Shown here: positions 42,911 through 44,106 of the stretch, piece after piece
Layout of the letters: the number at the start of each line of letters is the position of its first letter
Numbering within the stretch: the first letter of the stretch is position 1
Assembly: GCA_947593735.1 (NCBI GenBank)
Contig: CANQDT010000019.1
Location: 1 to 44,106 of the forward strand
Reading direction: 5' to 3'
From: an uncultured Lachnospiraceae bacterium
GTDB lineage: Bacteria > Bacillota > Clostridia > Lachnospirales > Lachnospiraceae
Length of the DNA: 44,106 nucleotides
Notes under the pieces: generated by a model
What the model was told of the DNA's origin: nothing
What the model saw: only the letters and a program-made list of their open reading frames with translations
Databases searched by the model: none
Program-made: the position numbers and the translations under genes

Positions 42911-44020
42911 ATGCTGAAACAATATCAATGGAAAAATCTGAATCGCGTCCTGCTCGGCGCGGTGCTGCTCCTGATCGGGCTCGGCAGCGTTTTTATCGTG
43001 ATCGCGAATAACCGGCTCGCGCTGAAGCAATCCATCGGCGTCGCGGTCGCCCTTGCCGGTATGGCTGCGGCAATGCTGATCGACTATTCGGTCTGGATCC
43101 ACTACGCGTGGGTGCTGTACGGCATCAACCTGATCCTGCTTGTGGGCGTGAAGCTGTTCGGGATGGAAAGCCACGGCGCGACCAGATGGTTCTCCCTCGG
43201 CAGTTTCGGAACATTTCAGCCGTCGGAGATGACCAAAATTATTTTGATCATTTTTTGCGCCTGTTATCTGGAAAAATACGGGACACGCGTCAATGAGCCG
43301 AAGATCCTGATCCGGCTTGCCTGCCTTTTGTTCCTTCCCATCTTCCTGATCCTGATCCAGACGGATCTATCGACCAGCGCGGACATTGTCCTTTTCCTCG
43401 CGGTCGTCCTGTTCGCGGGAGGACTCAGTTACCGCGTGATCGGCGGGGCGGTGGCAGCATGTATTCCTCTGTTTGCCGGGCTGATCTGGTTTGTCCAGCA
43501 GCCGTTCCAGTTCCTGCTCGAAGACTATCAGGTGAACCGGATCCTGTCATTCCTGAACCCGTCGAAGTACAGCTCGACGGAAGCGTATCAGCAAAACAAC
43601 TCGATCATGGCGATCGGATCGGGACAACTCTACGGCAAAGGATGGTACTCCGACACGATCACAACCGTAAAAGACTCCAATCTTGTCTCAGAACAGCAGA
43701 CGGATTTTATTTTTTCTGTGATCGGGGAGATGACCGGGTTTATCGGTTCTATATTTATTATTGCAATCCTTGCCCTGATAGTGGTACAATGTATGAAAGT
43801 AGCAGGGCGCGCAAAAGACACCGGCGGAAGGCTGATCGCGATCGGCGTGGGGAGCCTGATCGGCATTCAGTCTTTCATCAATATCGGCGTCGCGACCGCG
43901 CTGCTGCCGAACACGGGGCTGCCGCTCCCGTTTGTAAGTTATGGGATCAGTTCCCTGTTGTCGAACTGTATTGGTATTGGGATGGTACTGAATATCAGTT
44001 TACAGAGAAGGAGGTATTAA
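42911..44020 (+). CDS. rodA: Peptidoglycan glycosyltransferase RodA
   Basis: RodA polymerises glycan strands for elongation together with PBP2. This 369-residue SEDS protein has about ten membrane segments and the family motifs RWFSLGSFGTFQPSEMTK, EQQTDFIFSVIGEMTGFIG, and LPNTGLPLPFVSYGISSLLSN. I start at ATG 42911 (MLKQYQWKN) after CGGAGA; a longer frame from 42803 overlaps minE. It is the last complete gene in the window and completes the mre-PBP2-min-rodA set. Confidence 0.96.
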   Translation: MLKQYQWKNLNRVLLGAVLLLIGLGSVFIVIANNRLALKQSIGVAVALAGMAAAMLIDYSVWIHYAWVLYGINLILLVGVKLFGMESHGATRWFSLGSFGTFQPSEMTKIILIIFCACYLEKYGTRVNEPKILIRLACLLFLPIFLILIQTDLSTSADIVLFLAVVLFAGGLSYRVIGGAVAACIPLFAGLIWFVQQPFQFLLEDYQVNRILSFLNPSKYSSTEAYQQNNSIMAIGSGQLYGKGWYSDTITTVKDSNLVSEQQTDFIFSVIGEMTGFIGSIFIIAILALIVVQCMKVAGRAKDTGGRLIAIGVGSLIGIQSFINIGVATALLPNTGLPLPFVSYGISSLLSNCIGIGMVLNISLQRRRY

Positions 44021-44106
44021 GGAGGAGGTGTAAGATTGAAAATGAGAGGTAGAGGGTATCCATAACTTTATGCGCACAACAAACAAGCCATCTTTCGGTG
44101 GCTGCT
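44021..44106 (+). other. Region after rodA: strong ribosome-binding site, 9-codon ORF, hairpin
   Basis: GGAGGAGG follows directly on the rodA stop and is positioned for TTG 44036 or ATG 44042. That frame runs only nine codons (LKMRGRGYP) to TAA at 44063-44065. A 7-bp hairpin with a TTTC loop (44086-44103) sits at the window edge. This could be a leader peptide with attenuator, a decayed gene start, or the start of a rodA terminator; the window ends too soon to tell. Confidence 0.3.

Overview
The window looks like chromosomal core DNA from a spore-forming, low-oxygen Firmicute of the class Clostridia, most likely Lachnospiraceae-like. The grounds are a SCIFF peptide with its radical-SAM maturase beside a TIGR04086 membrane protein and fused SecDF, an alpha/beta-type small acid-soluble spore protein, a MutL with the endonuclease motif, and the miaB / mutS-mutL-miaA / radC-mre-min-rodA gene order. 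By eye the DNA is GC-rich for a clostridium. I see no rRNA, tRNA, IS element, prophage or CRISPR array.

Region 1 (1-9796, + strand) is a translation, RNA and cofactor cluster: infB (5' end cut by the window, in a tandem repeat array), rbfA, nrnA, truB (TTG start), ribF, rpsO with its own promoter, leader and terminator, pnp, and PTS enzyme I. Region 2 (9788-14464, - strand) is a polyamine ABC transporter operon (potA, potB and a fused potC-potD) led by a three-domain S1 RNA-binding protein. Its last gene overlaps the end of ptsI by 9 bp.

Region 3 (14621-20630, + strand) holds a TIGR04086 membrane protein, the 46-residue SCIFF precursor scfA, its maturase scfB, fused secDF, and recJ. Region 4 (20694-25542, + strand) holds a CNNM/CorC-type membrane protein, MscL with a zinc-ribbon tail, a small acid-soluble spore protein coupled to an aminotransferase, a methyltransferase and Hsp33. 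It ends at a perfect bidirectional terminator. Region 5 (25610-28948, - strand) holds a membrane-anchored acidic protein of unknown function, a PfoR-like/PTS-IIC-like membrane protein, and miaB.

Region 6 (29159-44020, + strand) is one tightly packed run starting at a good promoter: mutS, mutL, miaA, a PLP lyase, radC, a divergent MreB homologue, mreC, mreD, a very large PBP2, minD, minE and rodA. It links mismatch repair and tRNA modification to cell elongation and division-site placement. minC is absent from the locus, the MreB homologue has altered nucleotide-binding motifs, and PBP2 carries an insertion of about 240 residues. The most interesting points are the SCIFF locus with its possible export partners, the MreB/PBP2/Min anomalies, the spore-protein gene whose ribosome-binding site lies in a hairpin and whose stop codon overlaps the next start, and the tethered PotCD fusion.
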